A stretch of DNA of 19,682 bases from contig JAAVGZ010000003.1 in the NCBI GenBank assembly GCA_014799985.1, forward strand, positions 1 to 19,682, in the 5' to 3' direction. Below are positions 7,670 to 15,400 of the stretch, one piece after another. The notes under the pieces are model-generated. The model was not told where the DNA came from. It did no database searches and worked only from the letters and a program-made list of their open reading frames with translations. The position numbers and the translations under genes were made by a program. The number at the start of each line of letters is the position of its first letter. The first letter of the stretch is position 1. This DNA is from Helicobacter sp. (lineage in GTDB: Bacteria; Campylobacterota; Campylobacteria; Campylobacterales; Helicobacteraceae).

Positions 7670-8502
7670 AACCCGATTCTACATTGATGTTTGAAGCGGC
7701 GCGAATCGCGCTGGGCGCGGGCGAACGCGTGATGCGCCATTATGGCAAGGCAGATGTGCGGCTCAAAAGCGACCAAACGCCCGTTACGCAGGCGGATATG
7801 GAATCGCACCACTACATCTGCGAGCAGCTCGCAAGCACGGGGCTGCCCGTTTGCTCCGAAGAGGGCATTTTGCCTTACGAAGCGCGGCGCGACTTGCCCG
7901 CGTTTTGGCTCATCGACCCGCTCGATGGCACGAAGGATTTCATCAGGGCAAACGAGGGATTCTCGATTTGTATCGCGCTTGTGCGCGACAATGTGCCCGT
8001 TGTCGGCGCGGTTTTTGCGCCCGCGCTTGGCTTGCTCTATGCCGCGTTTGCAGGTGGGGGCGCGTTTTTTTGGGCAGACGCGCAGGCACAAGGCGCGCGC
8101 CACGACAACGCGCAAAGGCTCACGGGCGAGCGGAGAATCGCCCAAGCTGGGCTCGTTGCCGCTGCGTCCATGTTTCATGGCACGGAGCAAACGCAGCGAT
8201 TTTTCGAGAAATACCAACTCACGCCGCTTGCCTGCGGCTCGGCGCTCAAAATCTGCTATGCCGCCGCGGGGCTTGTCGATTTGTATCCACGATTGAATGG
8301 CACGAAAGAGTGGGACACGGCGGCGGCGGACATCATCTTGCGCGAAAGCGGCGGCGCGATTCTTGCTTGCGATTCCAAAGCGCCTTTGGCTTACAATAAA
8401 GAATCTATCAAAAACCCGCATTTCATCGCGTTTGGCAAAACGCAAATCGGCGGGCAAATCTACAACGACTTGTTGCAGGGCAGCGCGCTCGTTTTCGCCT
8501 AG
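7666..8502 (+). CDS. cysQ: 3'(2'),5'-bisphosphate nucleotidase CysQ (inositol monophosphatase family)
   Basis: CysQ removes the 3'-phosphate from PAP/PAPS and so prevents build-up of a toxic by-product of sulfate or carrier-protein metabolism. The 278 residues contain the metal site of the family: Glu65-Glu66 (CSEEG), WLIDPLDGTKDF (Asp84, Asp87, Gly88, Thr89) and EWDTAAADIILRESGG (Asp217). The exact WLIDPLDGTKDF string is typical of CysQ rather than of SuhB-type inositol phosphatases. ATG 7666 overlaps the previous stop as ATGA; an in-frame TTG at 7654 is less likely. Its TAG stop forms a CTAG shared with the nifU stop on the other strand. This is the last gene of the long operon. Confidence 0.9.
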   Translation: MKPDSTLMFEAARIALGAGERVMRHYGKADVRLKSDQTPVTQADMESHHYICEQLASTGLPVCSEEGILPYEARRDLPAFWLIDPLDGTKDFIRANEGFSICIALVRDNVPVVGAVFAPALGLLYAAFAGGGAFFWADAQAQGARHDNAQRLTGERRIAQAGLVAAASMFHGTEQTQRFFEKYQLTPLACGSALKICYAAAGLVDLYPRLNGTKEWDTAAADIILRESGGAILACDSKAPLAYNKESIKNPHFIAFGKTQIGGQIYNDLLQGSALVFA

Positions 8503-9482
8503 ACAGGGAAAACGCGAATCGAGCTGTCGAGGTGCTGTTGCAGAATCGATTCAATCGCAAAGAGCGTGCCTGTCGAGCTCGCCGCACAGCCCGAGCACGC
8601 GCCGAGATAGCGGATATAGATGTCGGTGTGCCCATCGCTTGAATCGCGAATGTCGATGACCTCGAGATTCCCGCCGTCCATCACCAACATCTGCCGAATC
8701 TGCTCGTCAATCACCTTATCGACAGCCTTGAGCTTTTGCACGGTCGTCATCTGCGCAAACGCGAGCGCGCCACCCTGCGCGAGGTTCGCCTGCTTGGCGA
8801 GCTCCTCGCTGCGCATCTCGCGCTGGCATTCCTCGAGAATGTCGACCAAATAATGCTCGCGCTCCTCGTGCCCGCCGGGGCGAATGCAGCTCTTGCAAAA
8901 CGCGCCGGCTTTGGTATAAGCCGTGATTTGCTCAATCGTGGTGAGCTTGTTGAGCTTGATGACCTCTTTGAGCGTGCTCAAGGTAACGCGCGCGCATTCA
9001 CAGACGATAATTTCGGGCTCGAAGCTCGTCATATCCACGCCCTTGTAGATAGACGCCGCCTTCTTAATCACATCATACGCCATCACCGAGCAGTGCATCT
9101 TTTGCCCCGGAACAGCGGGCGTGTCGGGGTCATCGCGCAACGCCCTTTCGACATCGATGTTCGTAATCTTCACCGCCTCGTCAATCGTCTTGCCAATCGT
9201 GAGCTCCGCCATCATATCCGAGCTCGCAATCGCCGTGCCACAGCCGAAGCTCTTGAACCGCGCCTCAACAATCGTATCGTTTTTTGGGTCAACGAGCCAA
9301 TAGAGCCGCACGGCATCGCCACATGATTCTGCGCCATAGTCGGCGACAACGAGCTTACAGCCGCGTTTGTCGGCTTCTTCTTGGGTAATCACGCCTAAAT
9401 AGGTTGGGTTGTCCATTCTTTGCGCGACTTTGTTGGAATATGCGTCCCACAAAGCGCCGCCGATGAGTTCATTTTTTGCCAT
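8499..9482 (-). CDS. nifU: Iron-sulfur cluster scaffold protein NifU
   Basis: This is a full three-domain NifU of 327 residues that assembles Fe-S clusters and passes them to target proteins. The N-terminal IscU-like domain has Cys54 (ESCGD), Cys81 (FGCGT) and Cys131 (MHCSV). The middle BFD-like [2Fe-2S] domain has Cys161, Cys163, Cys196 and Cys199 (CECARV, CKSC). The C-terminal Nfu domain has Cys296 and Cys299 (LGACSGCA). Campylobacterota that lack the ISC machinery use this NIF-type scaffold for general Fe-S biogenesis. I chose the ATG at 9482 (MAKNELIGG), which matches the H. pylori NifU start; the frame stays open to 9527 but the extra 15 residues look spurious. No nifS is visible in this window. 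Confidence 0.95.
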   Translation of the reverse strand: MAKNELIGGALWDAYSNKVAQRMDNPTYLGVITQEEADKRGCKLVVADYGAESCGDAVRLYWLVDPKNDTIVEARFKSFGCGTAIASSDMMAELTIGKTIDEAVKITNIDVERALRDDPDTPAVPGQKMHCSVMAYDVIKKAASIYKGVDMTSFEPEIIVCECARVTLSTLKEVIKLNKLTTIEQITAYTKAGAFCKSCIRPGGHEEREHYLVDILEECQREMRSEELAKQANLAQGGALAFAQMTTVQKLKAVDKVIDEQIRQMLVMDGGNLEVIDIRDSSDGHTDIYIRYLGACSGCAASSTGTLFAIESILQQHLDSSIRVFPV

Positions 9483-9549
9483 ATTTTTCTCGCTTTGTAT
9501 TGTTAAAGTAGGTGGTTTGTAGCGCATTTTTGCTTAAAGAATGTTGAAG

Positions 9550-9641
9550 TGGCGGACAGGGAGGGATTCGAACCCTCGGTAATCTTAACGACTACGCGTC
9601 CTTAGCAGGGACGTGGTTTCAGCCAACTCACCCACCTATCC
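9550..9641 (-). tRNA. tRNA-Ser (anticodon GCU)
   Basis: On the minus strand the gene folds as a class II tRNA of 92 bases. The acceptor is GGATAGG pairing with CCTGTCC (one T-G wobble), then discriminator G and an encoded CCA. The D stem is GGT/ACC. The anticodon stem CGTCC/GGACG encloses the loop CTGCTAA, giving anticodon GCT for AGC/AGU codons. A long variable arm follows, as expected for serine, and the T arm is AGGG-TTCGAAT-CCCT. It lies upstream of nifU on the same strand, 67 bases apart. Confidence 0.95.
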
Positions 9642-9668
9642 ACATATCACATCATCAAAAGAAAGCGC

Positions 9669-9674
9669 ATTATG
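9669..9674 (-). promoter_or_regulatory. Candidate -10 element for tRNA-Ser
   Basis: On the minus strand this reads CATAAT in the context TGTGCCATAATGCGC, about 28 bases before the tRNA 5' end. The context almost equals that of the divergent promoter at 9733-9738 (TGTGCTATAATGCCGC), so two similar promoters stand back to back. Confidence 0.55.
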
Positions 9675-9732
9675 GCACAAAAAACATTAAAAATAGCTGA
9701 AATTTTTGGGAAAATGCGCGAAAAATTTGTGC

Positions 9733-9738
9733 TATAAT
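9733..9738 (+). promoter_or_regulatory. Candidate -10 element upstream of SMR genes
   Basis: A perfect TATAAT in TGTGCTATAATGC. It would start a transcript near 9745, just before an AAGGAGG site and the short ORF at 9762, and about 290 bases before the first SMR gene. That leaves a long leader for the transporter genes. Confidence 0.6.
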
Positions 9739-9761
9739 GCCGCAAACAAAAAGGAGGTTGC

Positions 9762-9935
9762 ATGGCATCGTTTCGCCTTTCGTCTTGGTCGCCGTTTCGC
9801 GTTCCAGCGTGGTCGCGCCGTTGCGGCTCTTGCGGCTTTGTTTTCTGCGCCGCGCGTCCGCTCCCCGCGTCTCATCGCTATGCCTATACAAACATCTTGC
9901 TGCGCCTGCATTATTCCTATCTCGCTCTTCTCTGA
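9762..9935 (+). CDS. Possible 57-residue leader peptide or small protein
   Basis: An ATG follows a strong Shine-Dalgarno AAGGAGG (9751-9757) by four bases and lies just after a perfect -10 box. The frame encodes 57 residues rich in Ser, Arg, Ala and Cys, starting MASFRLSSWSPFRVPAWS and ending RLHYSYLALL. I recognise no family. The composition, with scattered Cys and Trp, could simply be GC-rich sequence read by chance, but signals for expression are good. It ends 97 bases before the SMR pair, so it might be a regulatory leader ORF. A longer overlapping frame (9737-10036) starts inside the -10 box and was rejected. Confidence 0.35.
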   Translation: MASFRLSSWSPFRVPAWSRRCGSCGFVFCAARPLPASHRYAYTNILLRLHYSYLALL

Positions 9936-10032
9936 TTTTTTGCTTTCATAAGATTCTTGTTATTTGCAATCGGCTTGGGCTTTTCTTGATTCAGAATCGC
10001 CTCAATCTATATTTTATTGCTAAGGATTTAAC

Positions 10033-10485
10033 ATGAAAATTTCTACCAATCTCGCTTGGTTGCTCATCATCGCCGGCGGAATCGTTGAATGTTTTTGGGC
10101 GAGTGGGCTCAAATATGCGGACAATCTGTTGCTCTACACGCTCACGGGAATCGGGATTTTGTTCTCGTTTGCCGCTATGGCTTTGGCAATCAAGAGCGAC
10201 ATCGAAATCGGCGTGGCGTATAGCGTGTTTGTCGGAATCGGCACGGTCGGCATCGCGCTCGCCGAAATCCTCGTGTTTGGCGAGCCATTTTCGTTGCTCA
10301 AAATCGTGCTCATCTTGCTTTTGCTCATCGGCGTCATCGGGCTCAAGCTCGCGACAAGCGAGAAGGAGAGCGCGCAAGAGCGGGTTTCTGTCGAGGGGCT
10401 TACCCATGAATTGGGACTAGATGATGTTGTCCAAGAAATGCAGGCTTTGAATCGGAATCATGATTTGCGTAAGGATAGTAAATGA
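10033..10485 (+). CDS. SMR family transporter, YkkC-like subunit
   Basis: This is a small multidrug resistance inner-membrane protein of 150 residues with four predicted helices: about 7-27, 35-56, 63-83 and 89-110. The conserved membrane Glu is Glu19 (GGIVECFWASGLKY). It resembles Bacillus YkkC from memory (WASGLKYAD, GIGTVG, EPFSLLK, LLIGVIGLKL). Paired SMR proteins act as heterodimers and export cations such as guanidinium derivatives or lipophilic amines in exchange for protons. The charged tail after about residue 112 (to 150, ending NRNHDLRKDSK) is much longer than usual. AAGGA (10022-10026) precedes the ATG. The stop overlaps the second SMR gene as ATGA. Confidence 0.88.
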   Translation: MKISTNLAWLLIIAGGIVECFWASGLKYADNLLLYTLTGIGILFSFAAMALAIKSDIEIGVAYSVFVGIGTVGIALAEILVFGEPFSLLKIVLILLLLIGVIGLKLATSEKESAQERVSVEGLTHELGLDDVVQEMQALNRNHDLRKDSK

Positions 10486-10796
10486 GTTGGGTTTATCTGT
10501 TCGTTGCGGGTTGTTTGGAGATTGTCGGCGTCATCACGATGAAAAAATACAGCCTAAGCGGCGCAAAGATTTTTTTGCTCGGCATGCTCATTCAGTTTAT
10601 GCTAAGCTTCAGCTTTCTCTCGCTCGCCATGCAAGAAATCGCGATGGCAACAGCCTATGCGATTTGGACGGGAATCGGCGCAGCGGGGGGCGTGGCGGTC
10701 AGCATTTTGTTTTTTGGTGAGAGCAAGAGTTTGAAGAAACTCTTTTTTGTCGCGCTCATTATTGTCGCTGTTGTGGGGTTGAAGCTTGTGGGGTAG
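10482..10796 (+). CDS. SMR family transporter, YkkD-like subunit
   Basis: This second SMR subunit has 104 residues, the typical length, with four membrane helices and Glu13 (AGCLEIVGVITMKKYS) as the conserved proton/substrate residue. TAYAIWTGIGAAGG is the family signature in helix 3. The AGCLE...GV..M pattern is that of Bacillus YkkD, and the partner before it is YkkC-like, so the two probably form an antiparallel heterodimer. In Bacillus ykkCD lies under a guanidine riboswitch; I do not recognise one here. It is translationally coupled to the first subunit by a four-base overlap. Confidence 0.9.
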   Translation: MSWVYLFVAGCLEIVGVITMKKYSLSGAKIFLLGMLIQFMLSFSFLSLAMQEIAMATAYAIWTGIGAAGGVAVSILFFGESKSLKKLFFVALIIVAVVGLKLVG

Positions 10797-10809
10797 CGTC
10801 AAAGAATGT

Positions 10810-10837
10810 CGCATTTCTCTTTGTCGGGCGAAATGCG
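10810..10837. terminator. Hairpin after SMR genes, weak terminator candidate
   Basis: CGCATTTC (10810-10817) and GAAATGCG (10830-10837) form a perfect 8-bp stem with a 12-base loop, 14 bases after the SMR stop. There is no U run after it, so it may terminate weakly or only protect the mRNA end. Confidence 0.3.
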
Positions 10838-10902
10838 CTTGGCAAAGAGGCTGTAAAATGCGCTGCGCCAAAGCCTTAAGCCCCCTTAAAGCGTATGCGC
10901 GC

Positions 10903-10908
10903 TAGAAT
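10903..10908 (+). promoter_or_regulatory. Candidate -10 element for R-M gene
   Basis: TAGAAT in GCGCTAGAATGGGC lies 24 bases before the ATG of the restriction-modification gene and is followed by GGGAGGAG as ribosome binding site. A second possible -10 box, TAAAAT at 10854-10859 in CTGTAAAATGCG, could serve as well. Confidence 0.4.
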
Positions 10909-10932
10909 GGGCAAAAACGAGCGGGAGGAGAC

Positions 10933-13900
10933 ATGCGCTATTGCCCTAGAACATTGCACGATTTTGTGCAAAGCCATAGCCCCTTTTCTCCCGCAAAAGA
11001 CGCGCTTGGGGAGTTTAGACAAAGCTTGGAATCGTATCTGGCGGGCATTGCGGATTCTAAGGGTGAATCGGAGGAGCACCAAAAGAATCTCTTGCGTGAT
11101 TTCTTGCATCAATCGTTTGGTTATGATTGCAACACGAAAGATAGAATCGATTTGGCAATCTATGACGATTCTGTGCCAAAGGTGCTTTTTGAAGTTAAGA
11201 GCAGCAGCAATAGCCATGAGTTTGTGAAACCTAATGTGCAAAATCCAAATCTTGAATGCAAAGCCTTTTATGAATCGATTCTCTATTTTCTACGTGAGAC
11301 GATCACAAACAAAAACAACAATTTAACACATATTGTCTTAACCGACACAGAGGACTTTTATATCATAGACGCTAAAGTTTATGCGGCTTTTGCCAAAGAC
11401 AAGGTGATTCTAAAGGCTTTTAAGAATTGCGAGCACAAAGAGGGCAATGACGCAAGCACGAAGAGATTCTATGAGGAGCTTAGCAATCTCTTGCCTAATC
11501 TTGATATGGAGATTCAATATACGCATTTTCGGGTTGATAATTCTATCCTTGCAAGTTGCCATTTTGAACATTCCTCTTGTCATTCTGAACCTGCGTTAGC
11601 AGGTGAAGAATCTCTGGGCAAAAAATCAAGGGCTTCTAAAAGAGATGTTTCGGCTTTGCCTCAACATGACAAAATTAACAATTGTCATTCTGAAGTCTTG
11701 CAAAGCAAGGCTGAAGAATCTCTTCAAAATAATAGAGATGTTTCGCTTTCTATGAAAGCTCAACATGACAAACAAGATTCCGATTGTCATTCTGAGGCTT
11801 CAGCCGAAGAATCCCAACGCACCAACAACAAAGAATCCCATCATATCCTCCCACTCCTCTACCAAGTCCTAAGCCCCCACGTGCTGCTCAAGCGCAAAAC
11901 CTATCTTGACGCAAACACCCTAAACCAAGATTTCTATGATGAATTGCTCTATATTTTGGGGCTCAAAGAAAATGTGCAGAGTGGCAAGGTGCTCATTCTG
12001 CCAAGCCTTGCGCCCAACACACTCCTTGATTCGATATGCTCGACATTTGAGCTTGAGAGAGACAAGGACTTTGAGATTCTCTTTTCTTTGCTGACAACGT
12101 GGAACAATCGCTTATTATTCTTGCGCCTCTTAGAATCGATGCTCTTAAGCTTCAAGCATATCCAAAAACCATTCTTAAACCTCGATTGCCTCAAAGACTT
12201 CCAAGCTCTCAATACCCTATTCTTTGATATTTTGGCAAAGATAGAAGAAAATAGAGATAGCAATATTCCAGAATCTCTAAGCTCTATCCCCTATCTCAAC
12301 TCAAGCCTTTTTGAAAAAACAGCCTTAGAGATTGAAGGCAAAGAAATCAAACTACTCGAATCTAAGCCCATAATCCTCTATCATGATTCCATTCTCTACA
12401 AAGACAAAAACTTTTGTCAATCTCTAAATCTCAATGCTAAAGATAAAGATTCCACCTTGCCGCTCTTAGAATATCTCTTTGCCTTTCTGCATGCTTATGA
12501 CTTCACGACCACAGCACAAGATATTCAAAACCATACAAAAATGAATTTTGACAAACTCATTAACTCCGCAGTGCTAGGGCTCGTCTTTGAAAAGCTCAAT
12601 GGCTACAAAGAGGGTAGCTTCTATACCCCAAGCTTCATCACACGCTATATGTGCAAGCAGAGCCTAGAAAGAGTCGTGCTACAAAAGTTTAATGAATCGC
12701 AAAATTGGGATTGCCAAAATCTTGACGAACTCAAAAACAAAATCGACAAACTCACAGACAATAAAGAAGGCTACAAACAAGCAAATGCAATCTTTGATTC
12801 GATTCATATCTGCGACCCCGCTGTGGGCAGTGGGCATTTTCTTGTCTCTGCCCTGAATGAATTGATTTTGCTCAAGTTCAAGCTTGGGATTCTCTGCGAT
12901 GAAAATCATCATAGAATCAAAGACATCACGCTAGAAATCTTACGTGATGAAATCGTGATACGAGATTCCCAAAACGCACTTTTTACCTATACCCTACCCG
13001 CACACGACAACATCGAATCCCACAAGATTCAAAGGGCATTATTTTTTGCCAAACGCAAACTCATTGAATCCTGCCTCTTTGGTGTGGATATTAACCCAAA
13101 CTCATGCGAGATTACCAAGCTTCGCCTTTGGATTGAGCTGCTCAAATATAGCTATTATAAGGACATTCCAAACAAAAGGCTAGAGACACTGCCCAATATT
13201 GATATTAATATCAAGTGTGGGAATAGCCTTATCTCTCGCTTTAATCTTAGCGATTCATTACGCACGATTCCAAATATCAATTTCCAAATCGAGCAATACA
13301 AAAAGCTTGTCTTTGAATACAAAAATGCCGACCAAAACTTGATGACAATCTCCAAGAAAGATATTGAAAAGCAAATTGAGACGATTCAAGCAACCTTTAC
13401 CCTAACACTCAAAGACCCAAAGACAAAAAAAGAGCTAGAAAAGGCGATAGAATCCCATATCAAACAATTCAACAATTATTTACTTGATGATGCAAGCTTA
13501 CTAGAGGGCTTAGGTTCTTTGCAATTCAATCTTTTTGGCACTCCAACGTTGAGTGAAGAAGAGCAAGAGAGGGCATTAGAATCCTATGGCAAAATCCAAA
13601 TCTTACGCAAAAAACTCACCCTTGCCCTAAGCGGTGCAGAATACAAAAACGCCTTTGAATGGCGTTTTGCCTTTCCTGAAGTACTCGATAGTAATGGCGA
13701 CTTTCTGGGCTTTGATTTGGTGATAGGCAATCCGCCGTATATGCAAGTTCCAAAAAATATTTTTAATGCAAAGCTCTATCCTTTTAGTGAGGGCAAGGAC
13801 AAGGGCAAACAGAATCTCTATAAAGTCTTTATTGAATTGGGCTATAATTTGGGGCATACAAACTCTATCATTTCTTTAATTACCCAAAGTTCCATAATGT

Positions 13901-14931
13901 GTGATTTATCAGCGCAATATACGAGAGAATTGCTCTTGAAAAACACACAAATGCACTACTTTGTGGAGTTTAAGAAAAATCAAAAAATATTTACTAATGT
14001 TATACAAGGCGTTTGTATCGTAGAATTTCAAAAATTCAAACCAGATAAATTGCATAGTTTTCAAATTGCTATCAACAATACAGAATCTCAAATGGACAAG
14101 ATTCAATTTGAAAGCATTACCCAGCAACAGATTTTAGACTTTTTCCCACTCTATGAGATTCCCCTTATCAAAAAGGGCGAAATGGCAATTGTAGCTAAAG
14201 TTAAAACAGACAAAATCCTCTTAAAAGATTTGCTAGACTTTAGTTTGCAAGGCAATATCAACACAATTCACTTAAGCAAAATTCAAAGTAATAAGCCAAC
14301 CGATATTTTGATTTATAAGGGGGCGCATTGCCATCGTTGGTATTTGGACAAAGAGCCTTTTTATGGGCTTGATAATGAAATGACAAGAAAAATTATTGAA
14401 AAGAATCAAAAATCATATATCATTGCTACACAGAATATTACAGGAACGACAGATAAATATCGCATATATGCGAATTTTACAGAATCCAAAAACACAAAAA
14501 TTGTGTTTTTGCATTCTTGCAATATTTCATATTGCAAGAATGCAAGAGACGCAAAATTCTTAGTTGGGCTTCTAAACTCATTTCTTTTAAATTGGCTTTT
14601 TAGAATCACGAGCACTAATAACCATGTCAATCTTTACGAATTAGAATCCTTACCGATTCCAAAAATCACCAAATCAAACCAAAAAATCGTTGATAGAATC
14701 ATCGCCTTAGTCGATGAGATTCTAGCAATCAAGGCAAATTGTCATTCTGAAGGAGCTTTAGCGACTGAAGAATCTCATACAAAGCCCAAGAGAGATGTTT
14801 CGGCTTCGCCTCAACATGACAAAATACCCGACATAAGCAACTTAGAATCCGAAATTGATAAATTGGTGTATGAGTTGTATAATTTGAGCGATGAGGAAAT
14901 TAATATTATAGAAAATAAGGAGCAAAAATGA
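10933..14931 (+). CDS. Type IIG restriction-modification enzyme (nuclease-N6-adenine methyltransferase fusion)
   Basis: One 1332-residue chain should both cut and methylate DNA. The N-terminal nuclease has Asp73...Glu87-x-Lys89 (DLAIYD, FEVKSSS), a PD-(D/E)XK site. The methyltransferase has GSFYTP (561-566), SAM motif I DPAVGSGHFL from Asp628, and catalytic NPPY at 933-936. About 300 residues lie between motif I and NPPY, as in Eco57I-class enzymes. The C-terminal 250 residues look like a TaqI-type target-recognition domain, ending EIDKLVYELYNLSDEEI. Four repeat-derived peptides interrupt it at 216-247, 251-280, 285-295 and 1270-1297, all at domain borders. The frame is intact. ATG 10933 follows GGAGGAG. 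The gene is AT-rich compared with the core genes and overlaps the antitoxin gene by ATGA. The target site cannot be read from sequence. Confidence 0.92.
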   Translation: MRYCPRTLHDFVQSHSPFSPAKDALGEFRQSLESYLAGIADSKGESEEHQKNLLRDFLHQSFGYDCNTKDRIDLAIYDDSVPKVLFEVKSSSNSHEFVKPNVQNPNLECKAFYESILYFLRETITNKNNNLTHIVLTDTEDFYIIDAKVYAAFAKDKVILKAFKNCEHKEGNDASTKRFYEELSNLLPNLDMEIQYTHFRVDNSILASCHFEHSSCHSEPALAGEESLGKKSRASKRDVSALPQHDKINNCHSEVLQSKAEESLQNNRDVSLSMKAQHDKQDSDCHSEASAEESQRTNNKESHHILPLLYQVLSPHVLLKRKTYLDANTLNQDFYDELLYILGLKENVQSGKVLILPSLAPNTLLDSICSTFELERDKDFEILFSLLTTWNNRLLFLRLLESMLLSFKHIQKPFLNLDCLKDFQALNTLFFDILAKIEENRDSNIPESLSSIPYLNSSLFEKTALEIEGKEIKLLESKPIILYHDSILYKDKNFCQSLNLNAKDKDSTLPLLEYLFAFLHAYDFTTTAQDIQNHTKMNFDKLINSAVLGLVFEKLNGYKEGSFYTPSFITRYMCKQSLERVVLQKFNESQNWDCQNLDELKNKIDKLTDNKEGYKQANAIFDSIHICDPAVGSGHFLVSALNELILLKFKLGILCDENHHRIKDITLEILRDEIVIRDSQNALFTYTLPAHDNIESHKIQRALFFAKRKLIESCLFGVDINPNSCEITKLRLWIELLKYSYYKDIPNKRLETLPNIDINIKCGNSLISRFNLSDSLRTIPNINFQIEQYKKLVFEYKNADQNLMTISKKDIEKQIETIQATFTLTLKDPKTKKELEKAIESHIKQFNNYLLDDASLLEGLGSLQFNLFGTPTLSEEEQERALESYGKIQILRKKLTLALSGAEYKNAFEWRFAFPEVLDSNGDFLGFDLVIGNPPYMQVPKNIFNAKLYPFSEGKDKGKQNLYKVFIELGYNLGHTNSIISLITQSSIMCDLSAQYTRELLLKNTQMHYFVEFKKNQKIFTNVIQGVCIVEFQKFKPDKLHSFQIAINNTESQMDKIQFESITQQQILDFFPLYEIPLIKKGEMAIVAKVKTDKILLKDLLDFSLQGNINTIHLSKIQSNKPTDILIYKGAHCHRWYLDKEPFYGLDNEMTRKIIEKNQKSYIIATQNITGTTDKYRIYANFTESKNTKIVFLHSCNISYCKNARDAKFLVGLLNSFLLNWLFRITSTNNHVNLYELESLPIPKITKSNQKIVDRIIALVDEILAIKANCHSEGALATEESHTKPKRDVSASPQHDKIPDISNLESEIDKLVYELYNLSDEEINIIENKEQK
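11577..11672 (+). repeat. In-frame palindromic element, copy 1
   Basis: This 96-bp element runs from TTGTCATTCTGA to TCAACATGACAA; the ends are imperfect inverted repeats. Inside are GAAGAATCT and AGAGATGTTTCGGC, shared with the other copies. It is translated in the R-M frame as CHSEPALAGEES...RDVSALPQHDK. The length is a multiple of three, so it does not disturb the frame. Confidence 0.85.
11682..11771 (+). repeat. In-frame palindromic element, copy 2
   Basis: This 90-bp copy has the same ends and inner blocks as copy 1 and lies only nine bases after it. Its peptide is CHSEVLQSKAEES...RDVSLSMKAQHDK. The reading phase equals that of copy 1. Confidence 0.85.
11784..11816 (+). repeat. In-frame palindromic element, copy 3 (left half only)
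   Basis: A truncated 33-bp copy: TTGTCATTCTGAGGC through GAAGAATCC, read as CHSEASAEES in the same phase. The right half (AGAGATGTTTC to CATGACAA) is absent. Confidence 0.75.
14739..14822 (+). repeat. In-frame palindromic element, copy 4
   Basis: This 84-bp copy lies near the 3' end of the R-M gene, between the target-recognition domain and the C-terminal tail. Its peptide is CHSEGALATEES...RDVSASPQHDK, again in the same phase. It is followed by the tail IPDISNLESEIDKLVYEL, which reappears at 15534 after a degenerate copy. Confidence 0.85.
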
Positions 14932-15140
14932 CACTGCAAGTACAAATCAGCGACCAAAATAAAGAGCAAATCATTAATGCGATTAAGCTCATTAAGGGCG
15001 TGAAAAGCATTCAAAATGCGAACATCACAAAGGAAGTGATAGAAACCAAAGCTGACAGAAAGGCTTGGCTAAAGGCTCGTAAAGACTTGGAAAAAGGTGA
15101 GACCATAAGCCTAGAAGAGCTTGAAAGGAAATATTTATAA
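14928..15140 (+). CDS. Antitoxin of type II toxin-antitoxin pair (RelB-like)
   Basis: This 70-residue protein fits the antitoxin of the RelE-like toxin that follows. The first half (MTLQVQISDQNKEQIINAIKLIKGVKSI) is probably a small dimerisation or DNA-binding segment; the C-terminal half (ARKDLEKGETISLEELERKYL) is charged and helical, as in segments that wrap and inhibit the toxin. The family is not certain. It starts as ATGA overlap with the R-M stop, after AAGGAG (14917-14922), and its stop shares one base with the toxin start. It should bind the toxin and repress the operon, but I see no clear operator. Confidence 0.75.
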   Translation: MTLQVQISDQNKEQIINAIKLIKGVKSIQNANITKEVIETKADRKAWLKARKDLEKGETISLEELERKYL

Positions 15141-15400
15141 TGCCCTATCAAGTGATAACAAGCAAGGAATTTGATAAATTCTTAGAAAAACATAGAGATT
15201 TAGCACCAAAAGTCTTAAGTAGCTTTCGGCAAATCGCACAAAACCCCTATGAAAACACACTCGATATAGCCAAGCTAAAGGGTGAGGAAAATAAGTATCG
15301 TTTGAGGCTTGGCAAGTATCGCTTTTTGTATGAGGTACTCGAAGAACAGATTTTAATCTATGCCTACAAGGCAAGCAGCAGAGGGGATATTTATAAATGA
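15140..15400 (+). CDS. Type II toxin, RelE/ParE superfamily
   Basis: This 86-residue protein has the RelE/ParE pattern: short helices (SKEFDKFLEKHRDLAPKVLS), then KLKGEENKYRLRLGKYRFLY and ILIYAYKASSRGDIYK at the end. In RelE-type toxins the basic and aromatic residues of this last part cut mRNA in the ribosome; ParE-type relatives target gyrase, and the sequence alone does not decide. It is directly coupled to the antitoxin before it. Placed right behind a type IIG R-M gene, the pair may stabilise the island. The stop overlaps the next small frame by ATGA. Confidence 0.85.
   Translation: MPYQVITSKEFDKFLEKHRDLAPKVLSSFRQIAQNPYENTLDIAKLKGEENKYRLRLGKYRFLYEVLEEQILIYAYKASSRGDIYK

Noticed and set aside
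9740..10032. Guanidine (ykkC/mini-ykkC) riboswitch before the SMR pair
   Set aside because: Expected from the transporter type, but I could not find the conserved hairpins or loop motifs by eye.
9737..10036. 99-residue plus-strand frame before the SMR genes
   Set aside because: Its ATG lies inside the -10 box and has no ribosome binding site; the ATG at 9762 has AAGGAGG.
9550..10932. tRNA-Ser as the integration site of the defence island
   Set aside because: The island starts about 1.3 kb away beyond the SMR genes, and no repeat of the tRNA 3' end is seen at the far end.
11577..11816. CRISPR array
   Set aside because: The repeats are palindromic elements of 33-96 bp without regular unique spacers, and lie within a coding frame.
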